Source: JAEUNX01 sp034004685 (GTDB taxonomy: Bacteria; Pseudomonadota; Gammaproteobacteria; Burkholderiales; Rhodocyclaceae). Taken from it: DNA of 64,000 nucleotides. The translations under genes were made by a program, and so were the position numbers. A model generated the notes under the pieces. That model searched no databases, was not told the DNA's origin, and was given only the letters and a program-made list of their open reading frames with translations. Positions 48,615-57,582 of the stretch are shown piece after piece; within the stretch, counting starts at the first letter, position 1; the number at the start of each line of letters is the position of its first letter. The stretch lies in assembly GCA_034004685.1 (NCBI GenBank), contig JAVEWG010000010.1, forward strand, positions 1 through 64,000. The letters are read 5' to 3'.

Positions 48615-51322
48615 CCAACCCGATCCACGCTACCTTGCTGCGGCAACTGCGGCGCCATACCGGCATCGACAGTCCTGCCCGCCTAGAAGCCGCCCTGGCG
48701 GCAAGCCTGCAGATCGCCCAAGCCGCCGGGGCGCCGGAAGATGCTCGCCGGCTCCTGGAATCCATGGGCGCCCTGCTGGACCGGGTCAGCGCCAGTTACG
48801 AGCAATTCGAACGGGATCTGGCGCTACGCTCCCGCAGTCTGGAAGTGAGTTCCGCGGAATTGTTCGAAAGCAACACGGCCCTTCGGGGGGCGCTCATCCG
48901 CCGCGACCAGGCCATCCAGTCCCTGCGGCAAATCCTCGCCGAAAGCCACGGGGAAACCCCGGTCACCGACGAGGCCCCCGATGACTTGAGCCTGCTGTCG
49001 GCCAGCGTACATCGGCTCATGGCTCAACTGCGGGAAGAGCGCAGGGAGCTGCAGCAACACAAATTCGCCGTGGACCAGCACGCCATCGTCAGCATCACCG
49101 ATGTCACGGGCCGGATCCTGTACACCAATGATCAGTTCTGCAAGGTCAGCGGCTATTCCGAAGAAGAGTTGCTTGGTCAAAACCACCGCGTCCTCAAGTC
49201 CGGCATCCATCCCCCGGCGTTCTACGAAGAGATGTGGTCCACCCTCTCGGCCGGCCAGGTGTGGCGTGGCCAGATCTGCAACCGCAACAAGTCCGGCAAT
49301 CTCTACTGGGAGGAAGGCACCCTGGTGCCCCTCCTGGGGCCCGACGGCCAACCCGACCGCTACATGGCGATCCGGATCGAAATCTCAGCCATGAAGATGC
49401 TGGAGGCCCAGCTCTCCGAACAACTCCATTTCAGCGAGACCCTCTTCGAGGCCATTCCACTGCCGGCCTATCTGAAGAGCCGCAGCGGCCGCTACATCCG
49501 CATGAACAAGGCCTTCGAGGAATTCATGGGGATCAACCGCCAGTCCTGGCTAGGCAAGACCATCCAGGATCTACTCCCCAATGATGCCGAATTCAACGCC
49601 GCCCGGGACGAGGCCGTCTTTAGTGGTTTGGAAAACCAGCAAAGCTACACCACCTCCTTGACTATTTCCGGCCAGGGAACGCGCCAGGTGCTCTATCACA
49701 AAGTGGGCATATCCCAAGGTCCAGGGCCGGTTTCGGCCCTGCTGGGAGTCATCACCGATGTCACGCCGATTCGCCGGGCCGAAGAGGAAATGCGCACCGC
49801 CATGGAGGCCGCCAAGCGGGCCAACGACGCCAAGAGCACCTTCCTGGCGAATATGAGCCACGAGATCCGCACCCCCATGAACGGCATCATCGGCATGACC
49901 GATCTCGCCCTGGACGCGGAGCTGGATCCGGATCAGCGGGAACATCTGGAAGCCGTCAAATCCTCGGCCCAATCCCTGCTCACCATCATCAACGACATCC
50001 TGGACTTCTCCAAGATCGAAGCCGGCCATCTGGAGCTGGAATTCATCGCCTGCAACCTCCAGGAAACCCTCGCTGCGCCCCTAAAGGTGCTGGCCCACAA
50101 AGCCCACGAAAAAGGTCTGGATTTGATTTTCGATCCTGACCCGGGACTGCCGGAAACGGTCTCCAGCGACCCGGTACGGCTGCGTCAGATCCTCACTAAT
50201 CTGCTGGGCAACGCCATCAAGTTCACCGAGCAAGGCCGGGTCACCCTGCAAGCCCAAGTCGCCACCCAGAAAGATGGCGGGGAGTGTCTCCACATCGTGG
50301 TGATCGACACCGGCATTGGCATTCCGGCCGATCGCCTGCCAGGCATCTTCGAGGCCTTCTCCCAGGCGGACAGCTCCGTGACCCGCCGTTTTGGCGGAAC
50401 CGGGCTGGGGCTCACCATTTCCCGGGAACTGGCCGAACGCATGGGGGGGCGGCTATGGGCCGAAAGCGCGCCCGGCCAAGGCAGCACCTTCCATTTGGTG
50501 CTGCCCCTTGCCAGAGCCTCCCGCCTGATCGCCGCCGGCACCACCGCCCCCCCCCGGGCTGCCCCCGGCCGCAGCCTTGAAATCCTGCTGGCGGAAGACC
50601 ATCCGGTCAATCAGACGGTGGCCATGAGCCTTCTCAAGCGGATGGGCCACCAGATCACCCTGGCGAACAACGGGGAAGAAGCCGTCAATGCGGTCGTGGA
50701 GCGCCTGCCCGGCACTTTTGATGTGATCCTGATGGACATGCAGATGCCGGTGCTGGACGGCCTGGAAGCCACCCGCAAGCTGCGCCGCATGGGCTATGAA
50801 GGCCCCATCATCGCCATGACCGCCAACGCCATGGCTGAAGACCGGACCCGCTGCCTGGAAGCAGGGATGAACGACTACCTATCCAAGCCCATCAACGCCG
50901 AGGAATTGGCCAGCAAGCTGGCCGCCATCAGCGACGGCCAGGCCGCCGCTCCGGCGACGCCAGCCATCCAGGCGCCCGGACAATCCGGGGAGCGCTTCGA
51001 TTACGCCCAGGCCCTGACGGAAGTGGATGAAGACGTGATCGACGCGATCCTGGAGGCCCTGCTGGAGAATCTGCCCAAGGATCTTGCCGCCCTGCGCCAG
51101 GCCGCCGCTGCCGCGGACGGCCCCCAGATCCACCGCCGGGCCCATTCCCTGCGCGGCGTACTGGCCACCGTCGGCGCCCGCCCCGGCGCGGAACTGGCTG
51201 GCGAACTGGAACAGGCCACCCGCCACGCCATCCCCGACGATATCCAGCGCCGCCTGGCTGCCCTGGAGGAAGAGGTCCACCAGCTGCTGGAGGCCCTGGC
51301 CGCCTTGCATCCCGAAGCCTAG
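48605..51322 (+). CDS. Cytoplasmic hybrid histidine kinase (PAS-PAS-HisKA-HATPase-REC-HPt)
   Basis: A 905-residue kinase with no membrane segment. After a helical N-terminus (coiled coil about 60-150) come PAS (about 152-265) and PAS (about 272-390), HisKA with the phospho-acceptor in MSHEIRTPMNG (His about 418), HATPase with NLLGNAIKF, DTGIGIP and FGGTGLGL, a receiver domain with phospho-acceptor Asp in ILMDMQMPVLDG (about 710), and a C-terminal HPt domain with RAHSLRG (His about 846). This is a full phosphorelay in one chain, whose output regulator must lie elsewhere. It is translationally coupled to the FIST protein, which likely regulates it. A nine-C run (50547-50555) falls in the linker before the receiver domain. 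Confidence 0.93.
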   Translation: MPLTNPIHATLLRQLRRHTGIDSPARLEAALAASLQIAQAAGAPEDARRLLESMGALLDRVSASYEQFERDLALRSRSLEVSSAELFESNTALRGALIRRDQAIQSLRQILAESHGETPVTDEAPDDLSLLSASVHRLMAQLREERRELQQHKFAVDQHAIVSITDVTGRILYTNDQFCKVSGYSEEELLGQNHRVLKSGIHPPAFYEEMWSTLSAGQVWRGQICNRNKSGNLYWEEGTLVPLLGPDGQPDRYMAIRIEISAMKMLEAQLSEQLHFSETLFEAIPLPAYLKSRSGRYIRMNKAFEEFMGINRQSWLGKTIQDLLPNDAEFNAARDEAVFSGLENQQSYTTSLTISGQGTRQVLYHKVGISQGPGPVSALLGVITDVTPIRRAEEEMRTAMEAAKRANDAKSTFLANMSHEIRTPMNGIIGMTDLALDAELDPDQREHLEAVKSSAQSLLTIINDILDFSKIEAGHLELEFIACNLQETLAAPLKVLAHKAHEKGLDLIFDPDPGLPETVSSDPVRLRQILTNLLGNAIKFTEQGRVTLQAQVATQKDGGECLHIVVIDTGIGIPADRLPGIFEAFSQADSSVTRRFGGTGLGLTISRELAERMGGRLWAESAPGQGSTFHLVLPLARASRLIAAGTTAPPRAAPGRSLEILLAEDHPVNQTVAMSLLKRMGHQITLANNGEEAVNAVVERLPGTFDVILMDMQMPVLDGLEATRKLRRMGYEGPIIAMTANAMAEDRTRCLEAGMNDYLSKPINAEELASKLAAISDGQAAAPATPAIQAPGQSGERFDYAQALTEVDEDVIDAILEALLENLPKDLAALRQAAAAADGPQIHRRAHSLRGVLATVGARPGAELAGELEQATRHAIPDDIQRRLAALEEEVHQLLEALAALHPEA

Positions 51323-51344
51323 GCCGTCAGACCCTAGAGGTGCT

Positions 51345-51395
51345 CCGGTAGGGCGGGATTCATCCCGCCGGGGCCGGCTAAAGCCGGCTCTACGG
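51345..51395. repeat. REP-like composite palindrome
   Basis: Two hairpins in tandem, GGCGGGAT-TC-ATCCCGCC (51352-51369) and GCCGGCT-AA-AGCCGGC (51373-51388), framed by GGTAG and CTACGG. This GTAG/CTAC-flanked double palindrome looks like the interspersed intergenic repeats seen in many proteobacterial genomes, often as alternate inserts of the same frame. It lies between the convergent kinase and purL genes, the usual place for such elements. Only one copy is in this window. Confidence 0.6.
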
Positions 51396-51419
51396 GTCGC
51401 GGAGCGCGCTGAGCGCCGG

Positions 51420-54400
51420 TCAGCCCACCCACGCCCGGGCGTTACGGAACATCCGCAGCCAGGGGGAATCCTCCCCCTGTTCTGCCGGGTGCCAGCTCAT
51501 CTGCACCGTCCGGGCAGTGCGTTCGGGGTGGGGCATCATGATGGTGAAGCGCCCGTCCGGGGTGGTGACCCCGGTGAGGCCACCCGGAGAACCGTTGGGG
51601 TTGAAGGGATAGGTCTCGGCGGGCAAGCCCCGGTTGTCCACGAAACGCACCGCCGGGATCACGCCGGTCTGGTCCGCCTCCCTGGCGAACACCGCCCGGC
51701 CTTCCCCGTGGGACACCACGATGGGCATCCGGCTGCCAGCCATGCCCTGGAAGAAAATGGAGGGGCTCTCCAGGATCTCCGCCATCACGAAGCGGGCCTC
51801 GAACTGCTCGCTGCGGTTCCGGTGGAAGGTGGGCCAGGCCTGGGCGCCGGGGATGATGGGGGCCAGGTGGGCCATCATCTGGCAGCCGTTGCAGACCCCC
51901 AGGGCAAAGGTGTCAGAGCGCTGGAAGAAGGCCTCGAACTGGGCCCGCAGGGCCGGGTTGAAGAGGATCGACTTGGCCCAGCCCTGCCCTGCCCCCAGCA
52001 CGTCCCCGTAGGAGAAACCGCCACAAGCGGCCAGGCCCACGAAACCATCCAGGGCCACCCGGCCGGCCTGGAGATCCGACATATGCACGTCGAAGGGAGC
52101 GAAACCGGCCCGCTCAAAGGCCGCCGCCATCTCCGCCTGGGAATTGACCCCCTGCTCCCGCAGGATGGCCACCTTCGGCCGGGTGCCCCGGGCGATCATG
52201 GGGGCTGCCAGGTCCTGAGCAGGATCGAAGCCAAGAACCACCGAGAGGCCCGGGTTGCCGGCATCGGCCAGGGCGGCGAATTCCTCGTCGGCGCAGCTAG
52301 GGTCGTCCCGCAGGCGGGCGATGCGGTGGCTGGTCTCACTCCAGATCTGGAGCAACTCGCTGCGACGGGCAGCGAACTGGAGCTTGGCGTTACGCCACAG
52401 GCGGATCTCGTCCCGGTTGTTGGGCTCCCCCACGAAATGGTAGGTGAGGCCGGCCTGGCGCAGGGGCTCGGTGATCCGGGCCCGGTCGTCCCGGCGGATC
52501 TGGATCACCGCCCCCAGCTCTTCGCTGAAGAGGCCGGCGAAGAGCCGGTCCTGGAAGCGGCCCTTGAGGGTATCGGGCTTTTTCTCCAGGCCGTCCACAT
52601 CGTTCATGAACACGTCGTAGCACACCGTGTCCAGCTGGATGGAGAGGCCGCAGTGGCCGGCGAAGGCCATCTCGCAGAGGGTGGCAAAAAGGCCCCCGTC
52701 CCCCCGGTCGTGGTAGGCCAGGAGCAGATCTTCCTGGCGGAAGCGCTGGATCAGGGCGAAGAACCGGGCCAGCTCCTCCGGCGCCACGTCCGGCGCGTGC
52801 TCCCCCACCGAATCGTAGGCCTGGGCCAGGGCTGAGCCCCCCAGGCGGTTGCGGTTGCCCCCCAGATCGATGAGGATCAGTTCGGTCTCCACCCCTTCCG
52901 GCAACTGGAGCTGGGGGGTGAGGGTGCGGCGGATGTCCTGCACCGGGGCGAAGGCGGTGACGACCAGGGAGAGGGGCGAGACCACCACCTTGTCCTGGCC
53001 GCCTTCCTGCCAGGCGGTTTTCATGGACAGGCTGTCCTTGCCCACCGGAATGGAGAGATTGGCCGCCTGGCAGAAGCGGGATACCGCCTCCACCGTGTCG
53101 AAGAGCCCGGCGTCCTCCCCCCGGTGACCGGCAGCCGCCATCCAGTTGGCGGAAAGCTTCACCTGGCCCAGTTCGGCGATGTCGGCGGCGGCGATGTTGG
53201 TGATGGCCTCCCCCACGGCCATGCGGCCGGAGGCCGGGGCATCCACGCAGGCCAGGGGGGTCTTCTCCCCCATGGCGAAGGCCTCGCCCCGGTAGCCGTG
53301 GAAGCTCATGGCGGTCACCGCCACGTCCGCCACCGGTACCTGCCAGGGGCCCACCATCTGATCCCGGGCGGTGAGGCCGCCCACGGAGCGGTCGCCGATG
53401 GTGATCAGGAAGCTCTTGGAGGCCACCGCCGGTATCCGCAGCACCCGCTGGCAAGCCTCCGCCAGATCGGCGTCAGTGGTGTCGAAGGGGGGCAGATGGA
53501 TGGCCCGGCGGGACACGTTGCGGGTCATCTTGGGGGGCTTGCCCAGGAGCACCTGCATTTCCATGTCCACCGGGCGGTTCGAGAAGTGGCGGTCGGCCAC
53601 GGTGAGGTGCTCCTCGGCGGTGGCTTCCCCCACCACCGCGAAGGGACAGCGCTCCCGCTCGCACAGGGTGCGGAAGGTCTCCAGGCTTTCCGGGGCGATG
53701 GCCAGGACGTAGCGCTCCTGGGATTCGTTGGACCAGATCTCCCGGGGGCTCATCCCCGGTTCCTCGATATGCACCTCCCGCAACTCGAAGCGGGCCCCAA
53801 GGCGGGCGGAATCCGCCAGCTCCGGGAAGGCGTTGGAGAGACCGCCGGCCCCCACGTCGTGGATGGAGAGGATGGGGTTGGCCTCCCCCAGCCGCCAGCA
53901 GGCGTCGATCACTTCCTGGCAACGCCGCTGGATCTCCGGGTTGCCCCGCTGCACCGAGGCGAAGTCCAGGTCGGCGGCATTGGTGCCGGTGGCCATGGAA
54001 GAGGCGGCGCCGCCCCCCAGACCGATCAGCATCCCCGGGCCCCCCAGCTGGATCAGCAGGGTGCCGGGCTTGAACTGTTCCTTGAAGGACTGGCGGGCCT
54101 GGATCACCCCCACCCCGCCGGCGATCATGATGGGCTTGTGGTAGCCCCGCACTTCCCCCATCACCGCCTGCTGGAAGGTCCGGAAGTAACCGGTCAGGTT
54201 GGGCCGGCCGAATTCATTGTTGAAGGCCGCCGCCCCCAGGGGCCCCTCGATCATGATGGACAGCGGCGAAGCGATCCGTTCCGGCTTGCCGTAGGGCTTT
54301 TCCCAGGGCTGGACGAAGCCGGGGATTTCCAGGTTGGACACCGTGAAGCCGCACAACCCGGCCTTGGGCTTGGAACCCCGGCCGGTGGCCCCTTCGTCCC

Positions 54401-55352
54401 GGATCTCGCCACCAGAACCGGTGGACGCCCCGGGGAAGGGAGAGATGGCGGTGGGATGGTTGTGGGTTTCCACCTTGGCCAGGATGTGGGTGTCCTCCGG
54501 CCGATAGGCCCACTGCCCATCGGGGCCGGGGTAGAAACAATCCACCACCGCCCCTTCGATCACCGAGGCGTTGTCGGAATAGGCCACCACCGTGCCCTGG
54601 GGATGGGCCTGGTGGGTTTCCTTGATCATGCCGAACAGGCTTTTCTCCTCCGGCCGGCCATCGATCACCCAGTCGGCGTTGAAGATCTTGTGGCGGCAGT
54701 GCTCGGAGTTGGCCTGGGCGAACATCATCAGTTCCACGTCCGTAGGGTTGCGCCCCATGCGGGTGAAGTTGTCCACCAGGTAGTCGATCTCGTCTTCCGA
54801 AAGAGCCAGGCCCAGCGCCCCGTTGGCCGCCACCAAGGCCTCCCGGCCGCCGGTCAGGATATCCACCGTGGTCAGGGGCTGGGGCGGGTAATGGTGGAAC
54901 AGGGCCTCCGCCTGGCCTAGGTCGGAGAGCACCGATTCGGTCATGCGGTCATGAATCAGGGGCAGCAGGCTGGTCTGCTGGGCCTCGTTCAGACCGCCCT
55001 TGAGATCCAGCCGATAGACGATCCCCCGCTCTACCCGCGCCACTTGCGCGAAGCCGCACTGGTGCACGATATCGGTGGCCTTGGAGGACCAGGGGGAGAT
55101 CGTGCCCAGGCGCGGCACCACCACCAGGGCTTGGCCGGCGGGCTCTTCGCCCCTGGCGGGACAGGCCCCCAGGAGATCCTTCAGGCGGTCCAGTTCCTGG
55201 GCCCCAAGGGGCGCCTTGAGCTCGACGAAATACCAGAATTCCGCCGCCAGGCCCTTGCAGCGACCCAGGGCACCTTCCGCTCTGCGGGCCAGTTCTTGGA
55301 GGCGGGTGGCGGAAAGGGCGGACGCTCCGCGCAGCTTGAGGATGTCGGACAT
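51420..55352 (-). CDS. purL: Phosphoribosylformylglycinamidine synthase, large fused form
   Basis: Fourth step of purine synthesis: FGAR + glutamine + ATP to FGAM; 1310 residues, the single-chain proteobacterial type. Landmarks: the N-terminal PurS-like domain, the FGAR synthetase core with FAQANSEHCRHKIFNA, AKVETHNHPTAISPFPGAST and SIHDVGAGGLSNAFPEL, and the C-terminal glutaminase domain with GVNSQAEMAAAFERAGF, the nucleophile in GVCNGCQMM and a HPERT segment supplying the His/Glu. It is a single-gene unit, divergent from the flippase/glycosyltransferase operon and convergent with the kinase gene across the REP-like repeat. Confidence 0.98.
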   Translation of the reverse strand: MSDILKLRGASALSATRLQELARRAEGALGRCKGLAAEFWYFVELKAPLGAQELDRLKDLLGACPARGEEPAGQALVVVPRLGTISPWSSKATDIVHQCGFAQVARVERGIVYRLDLKGGLNEAQQTSLLPLIHDRMTESVLSDLGQAEALFHHYPPQPLTTVDILTGGREALVAANGALGLALSEDEIDYLVDNFTRMGRNPTDVELMMFAQANSEHCRHKIFNADWVIDGRPEEKSLFGMIKETHQAHPQGTVVAYSDNASVIEGAVVDCFYPGPDGQWAYRPEDTHILAKVETHNHPTAISPFPGASTGSGGEIRDEGATGRGSKPKAGLCGFTVSNLEIPGFVQPWEKPYGKPERIASPLSIMIEGPLGAAAFNNEFGRPNLTGYFRTFQQAVMGEVRGYHKPIMIAGGVGVIQARQSFKEQFKPGTLLIQLGGPGMLIGLGGGAASSMATGTNAADLDFASVQRGNPEIQRRCQEVIDACWRLGEANPILSIHDVGAGGLSNAFPELADSARLGARFELREVHIEEPGMSPREIWSNESQERYVLAIAPESLETFRTLCERERCPFAVVGEATAEEHLTVADRHFSNRPVDMEMQVLLGKPPKMTRNVSRRAIHLPPFDTTDADLAEACQRVLRIPAVASKSFLITIGDRSVGGLTARDQMVGPWQVPVADVAVTAMSFHGYRGEAFAMGEKTPLACVDAPASGRMAVGEAITNIAAADIAELGQVKLSANWMAAAGHRGEDAGLFDTVEAVSRFCQAANLSIPVGKDSLSMKTAWQEGGQDKVVVSPLSLVVTAFAPVQDIRRTLTPQLQLPEGVETELILIDLGGNRNRLGGSALAQAYDSVGEHAPDVAPEELARFFALIQRFRQEDLLLAYHDRGDGGLFATLCEMAFAGHCGLSIQLDTVCYDVFMNDVDGLEKKPDTLKGRFQDRLFAGLFSEELGAVIQIRRDDRARITEPLRQAGLTYHFVGEPNNRDEIRLWRNAKLQFAARRSELLQIWSETSHRIARLRDDPSCADEEFAALADAGNPGLSVVLGFDPAQDLAAPMIARGTRPKVAILREQGVNSQAEMAAAFERAGFAPFDVHMSDLQAGRVALDGFVGLAACGGFSYGDVLGAGQGWAKSILFNPALRAQFEAFFQRSDTFALGVCNGCQMMAHLAPIIPGAQAWPTFHRNRSEQFEARFVMAEILESPSIFFQGMAGSRMPIVVSHGEGRAVFAREADQTGVIPAVRFVDNRGLPAETYPFNPNGSPGGLTGVTTPDGRFTIMMPHPERTARTVQMSWHPAEQGEDSPWLRMFRNARAWVG

Positions 55353-55605
55353 GGTGGGGTATGGGGGCAGATTCAGCGGGCCTTGCCGGGCCGGCCGAAG
55401 GGATTTGAAAACGCGAAATTATAGCCGAGACCACCCCCGCCTTCCGCCCCATGAAGCCCGGCCCCGGGCTACCCCATGCCGGCCATGGCCCGCGATGATC
55501 CCTCCATGGGATAAAATTCGCCGTTTTCCTAAGCCGGCGCCCCATGCTCAGTCCGACGATCCTTCCATCCACCCCCCGTGCGCCACGCCCCCTGGGGGCG
55601 GCGGC

Positions 55606-56520
55606 TTGAAGCGCCTCCTCGCCCTGTTGTGCAGCCTGGCGCTCCTGGCCTGGCTGATTCACGACGGCCGCTGGCAGCAGCTTGGCGCCAGCCTGGAGCG
55701 TCTGACGGGGACCGTAGTGGGAGTGGCGCTGTCCGGGATGTTCGCCAGCTATCTGCTGCGGGGCCTGCGGATTTACGACGAATTCAGACAGGAAGTAGGC
55801 CCACGCTACGGCGCCTGCCTGCGGATCGTGCTGATCCACAACGCCCTGGTGAATGTGCTGCCCTTCCGGGGCGGCGAAGCCGCTTTTCCCCTGTTGATGC
55901 GCCAGCATTTCGGCACACCCCTGGCCCGGGGCGTAGCCTCCCTGTTCTGGCTGCGCCTGCAGGATGCCTTCGTGGTGATGGCCCTGGCGGCCCTGGTGTG
56001 GCCGGGATTGCCTGCCGGCCTGCGGGCCCTGGGGGTGGCCGGGGTGGTGGGGCTGGCCTGGTACCTGCCCCGCTGGGCCCGCCGGCCCCATGCCTGGCTG
56101 GCGGGCGGAGGCCTGCTCGCCAAACTGGGCAAGGTGCGGGACGCCTTCGCCGACAGCACCCGCCACGCCCGCTTCGGCTGGCTGTGGACCCTGGCCAACT
56201 GGAGCGTCAAGCTCGCCGCCCAGGCCTGGCTGCTGGCCGCCGTCGTCCCCACCGTGCTGCACACTGGCGCCGCCGGCGCCCTGGGAGCCGAACTGGCGGC
56301 GATCCTGCCCATCCAGGGGGTGGCGGGCTTCGGCACCTATGAAGCGGGCGCCGCCGCGGCCCTGCTGCCCGCCGGGGTGCCCCTGGCCCTGGGGCTCCAG
56401 GCCGCCCTCGCCCTTCATCTTTTCGTCATCGCCAGCGCGGTCACCGTGGGTGCCGTGGCCTGGCTGATTGCGCCTGGGGCCCGGCCCTCCGACCAAGCCC
56501 CCCTTTCCCGAAATTCCTGA
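55606..56520 (+). CDS. Flippase-like membrane protein (lysylphosphatidylglycerol synthase TM region family)
   Basis: An integral membrane protein of about 304 residues with seven or eight helices, of the UPF0104/LPG-synthase transmembrane type (also called flippase-like domain). Landmarks are SYLLRGLRIYDEF, HNALVNVLPFRGGEAAFPLL (the conserved NxLPFRxGE motif) and LPIQGVAGFGTYEAGAAAAL near the C-terminus. Relatives are often encoded beside polyprenyl-phosphate sugar synthases. The start is uncertain: TTG at 55606 follows a GGGGGCGG stretch, while an in-frame ATG at 55495 would add 37 unlikely residues and lies before a TAAAAT box (55512-55517). The next gene starts at the base after its stop. 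A role in lipid-linked sugar translocation is inference. Confidence 0.82.
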   Translation: MKRLLALLCSLALLAWLIHDGRWQQLGASLERLTGTVVGVALSGMFASYLLRGLRIYDEFRQEVGPRYGACLRIVLIHNALVNVLPFRGGEAAFPLLMRQHFGTPLARGVASLFWLRLQDAFVVMALAALVWPGLPAGLRALGVAGVVGLAWYLPRWARRPHAWLAGGGLLAKLGKVRDAFADSTRHARFGWLWTLANWSVKLAAQAWLLAAVVPTVLHTGAAGALGAELAAILPIQGVAGFGTYEAGAAAALLPAGVPLALGLQAALALHLFVIASAVTVGAVAWLIAPGARPSDQAPLSRNS

Positions 56521-57582
56521 ATGACCCAAACCACCATGACCTCTTCGCCCCTGCCCCCCGCCGAGCCCCGGATCCCCGCTGGCCTTCCCAAGCACCGCCT
56601 TTCGGTGGTGGTGCCCATGTACAACGAGGCGGAGAACGTGGAGCCGCTCCTGCAACGCATCCACCTGGCCCTGGGGCCCTACCCGTGGCCCTGGGAGGTG
56701 GTGCTGGTGGATGACGGCAGTTCGGACGCAACTCCGGCGGAACTCCAGCGCTGCGCCCATCAATACGGCCCCCACGTGCGGGTGGTGGCCCTGGTGCGCA
56801 ACTTCAAGCAGACCGCCGCCATGCAGGCGGGTCTGGATACGGCCCGCGGCGATGTGATCGTCACCATGGACGGGGATCTCCAGAACGACCCCATCGACAT
56901 CCCGCGGATGGTCCATCGCCTGCTCACCGAGGATCTGGACCTGGTGGCCGGCTGGCGCAAGGACCGCCAGGATGGCCTCCTGCTGCGCAAGATCCCGTCC
57001 CGCATCGCCAACCGGCTGATCGCCCGCATGACCGGCGTGCACCTCAAGGACTACGGTTGCAGCCTCAAGGTGTTCCGCGCCAGCGCCATCAAGAACGTCA
57101 AGCTCTACGGCGAGATGCACCGCTTCATCCCGGCCTGGCTGGCCACCGTCACCACCCCCCGGCGCATTGCCCAGGAAGTGGTGACCCACCACGCCCGGAT
57201 ATTCGGCCAATCCAAGTACGGCATTTCCCGCACCTTCCGGGTCGTGCTGGATCTGCTGTTCGTCTATTTCTTCATGCGGTTCCGCACCCGGCCGGGACAT
57301 TTCTTCGGCGGCATCGGCATCGCCCTGGGCACCCTGGGGATGGCCATCCTGGCCTATCTCTTCGGCGTGAAGATCTTTTTCGGGGAATCCATCGGCACCC
57401 GGCCGCTCCTCTTCGGCGGCTTCTTCCTGGTGATCGCCGGGGTGCAGATGGTCACCTCCGGGGTGCTGGCGGAATTGCTGGCCCGGGTGCTGTTCGAATC
57501 CGGCGCCTCCCAGGCCTACCTGGCCCGCCCCATGCCCCCCCTGGCGGATGAGGACGGCTGGCGGGAGGCGCCGGCGCGATGA
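56521..57582 (+). CDS. Family 2 glycosyltransferase, polyprenyl-phosphate sugar synthase type
   Basis: A 353-residue membrane-bound GT2 enzyme of the DPM1/GtrB/ArnC class. The catalytic domain has LSVVVPMYNEAENV, VVLVDDGSSDATP (nucleotide-sugar DxD-like Asp), MQAGLDTARGDVIVTMDGDL (metal-binding DGDLQ region), and the basic GQSKYGISRTFRV segment; two C-terminal helices (about 265-320) anchor it. Such enzymes move a sugar from UDP- or GDP-sugar to undecaprenyl phosphate on the cytoplasmic face. It begins directly after the flippase stop, and its own stop overlaps the next start (ATGA), so it probably supplies the lipid-linked sugar used by the two ArnT-like proteins downstream. Confidence 0.9.
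   Translation: MTQTTMTSSPLPPAEPRIPAGLPKHRLSVVVPMYNEAENVEPLLQRIHLALGPYPWPWEVVLVDDGSSDATPAELQRCAHQYGPHVRVVALVRNFKQTAAMQAGLDTARGDVIVTMDGDLQNDPIDIPRMVHRLLTEDLDLVAGWRKDRQDGLLLRKIPSRIANRLIARMTGVHLKDYGCSLKVFRASAIKNVKLYGEMHRFIPAWLATVTTPRRIAQEVVTHHARIFGQSKYGISRTFRVVLDLLFVYFFMRFRTRPGHFFGGIGIALGTLGMAILAYLFGVKIFFGESIGTRPLLFGGFFLVIAGVQMVTSGVLAELLARVLFESGASQAYLARPMPPLADEDGWREAPAR

Noticed and set aside
53124..54920. 598-codon plus-strand open frame inside purL
   Set aside because: Antisense shadow of purL; low-complexity Gly/His composition, no start signal.
54949..57300. 783-codon minus-strand open frame across the flippase and GT2 genes
   Set aside because: Gly/His/Gln-rich shadow; its end only re-reads purL in the wrong frame.
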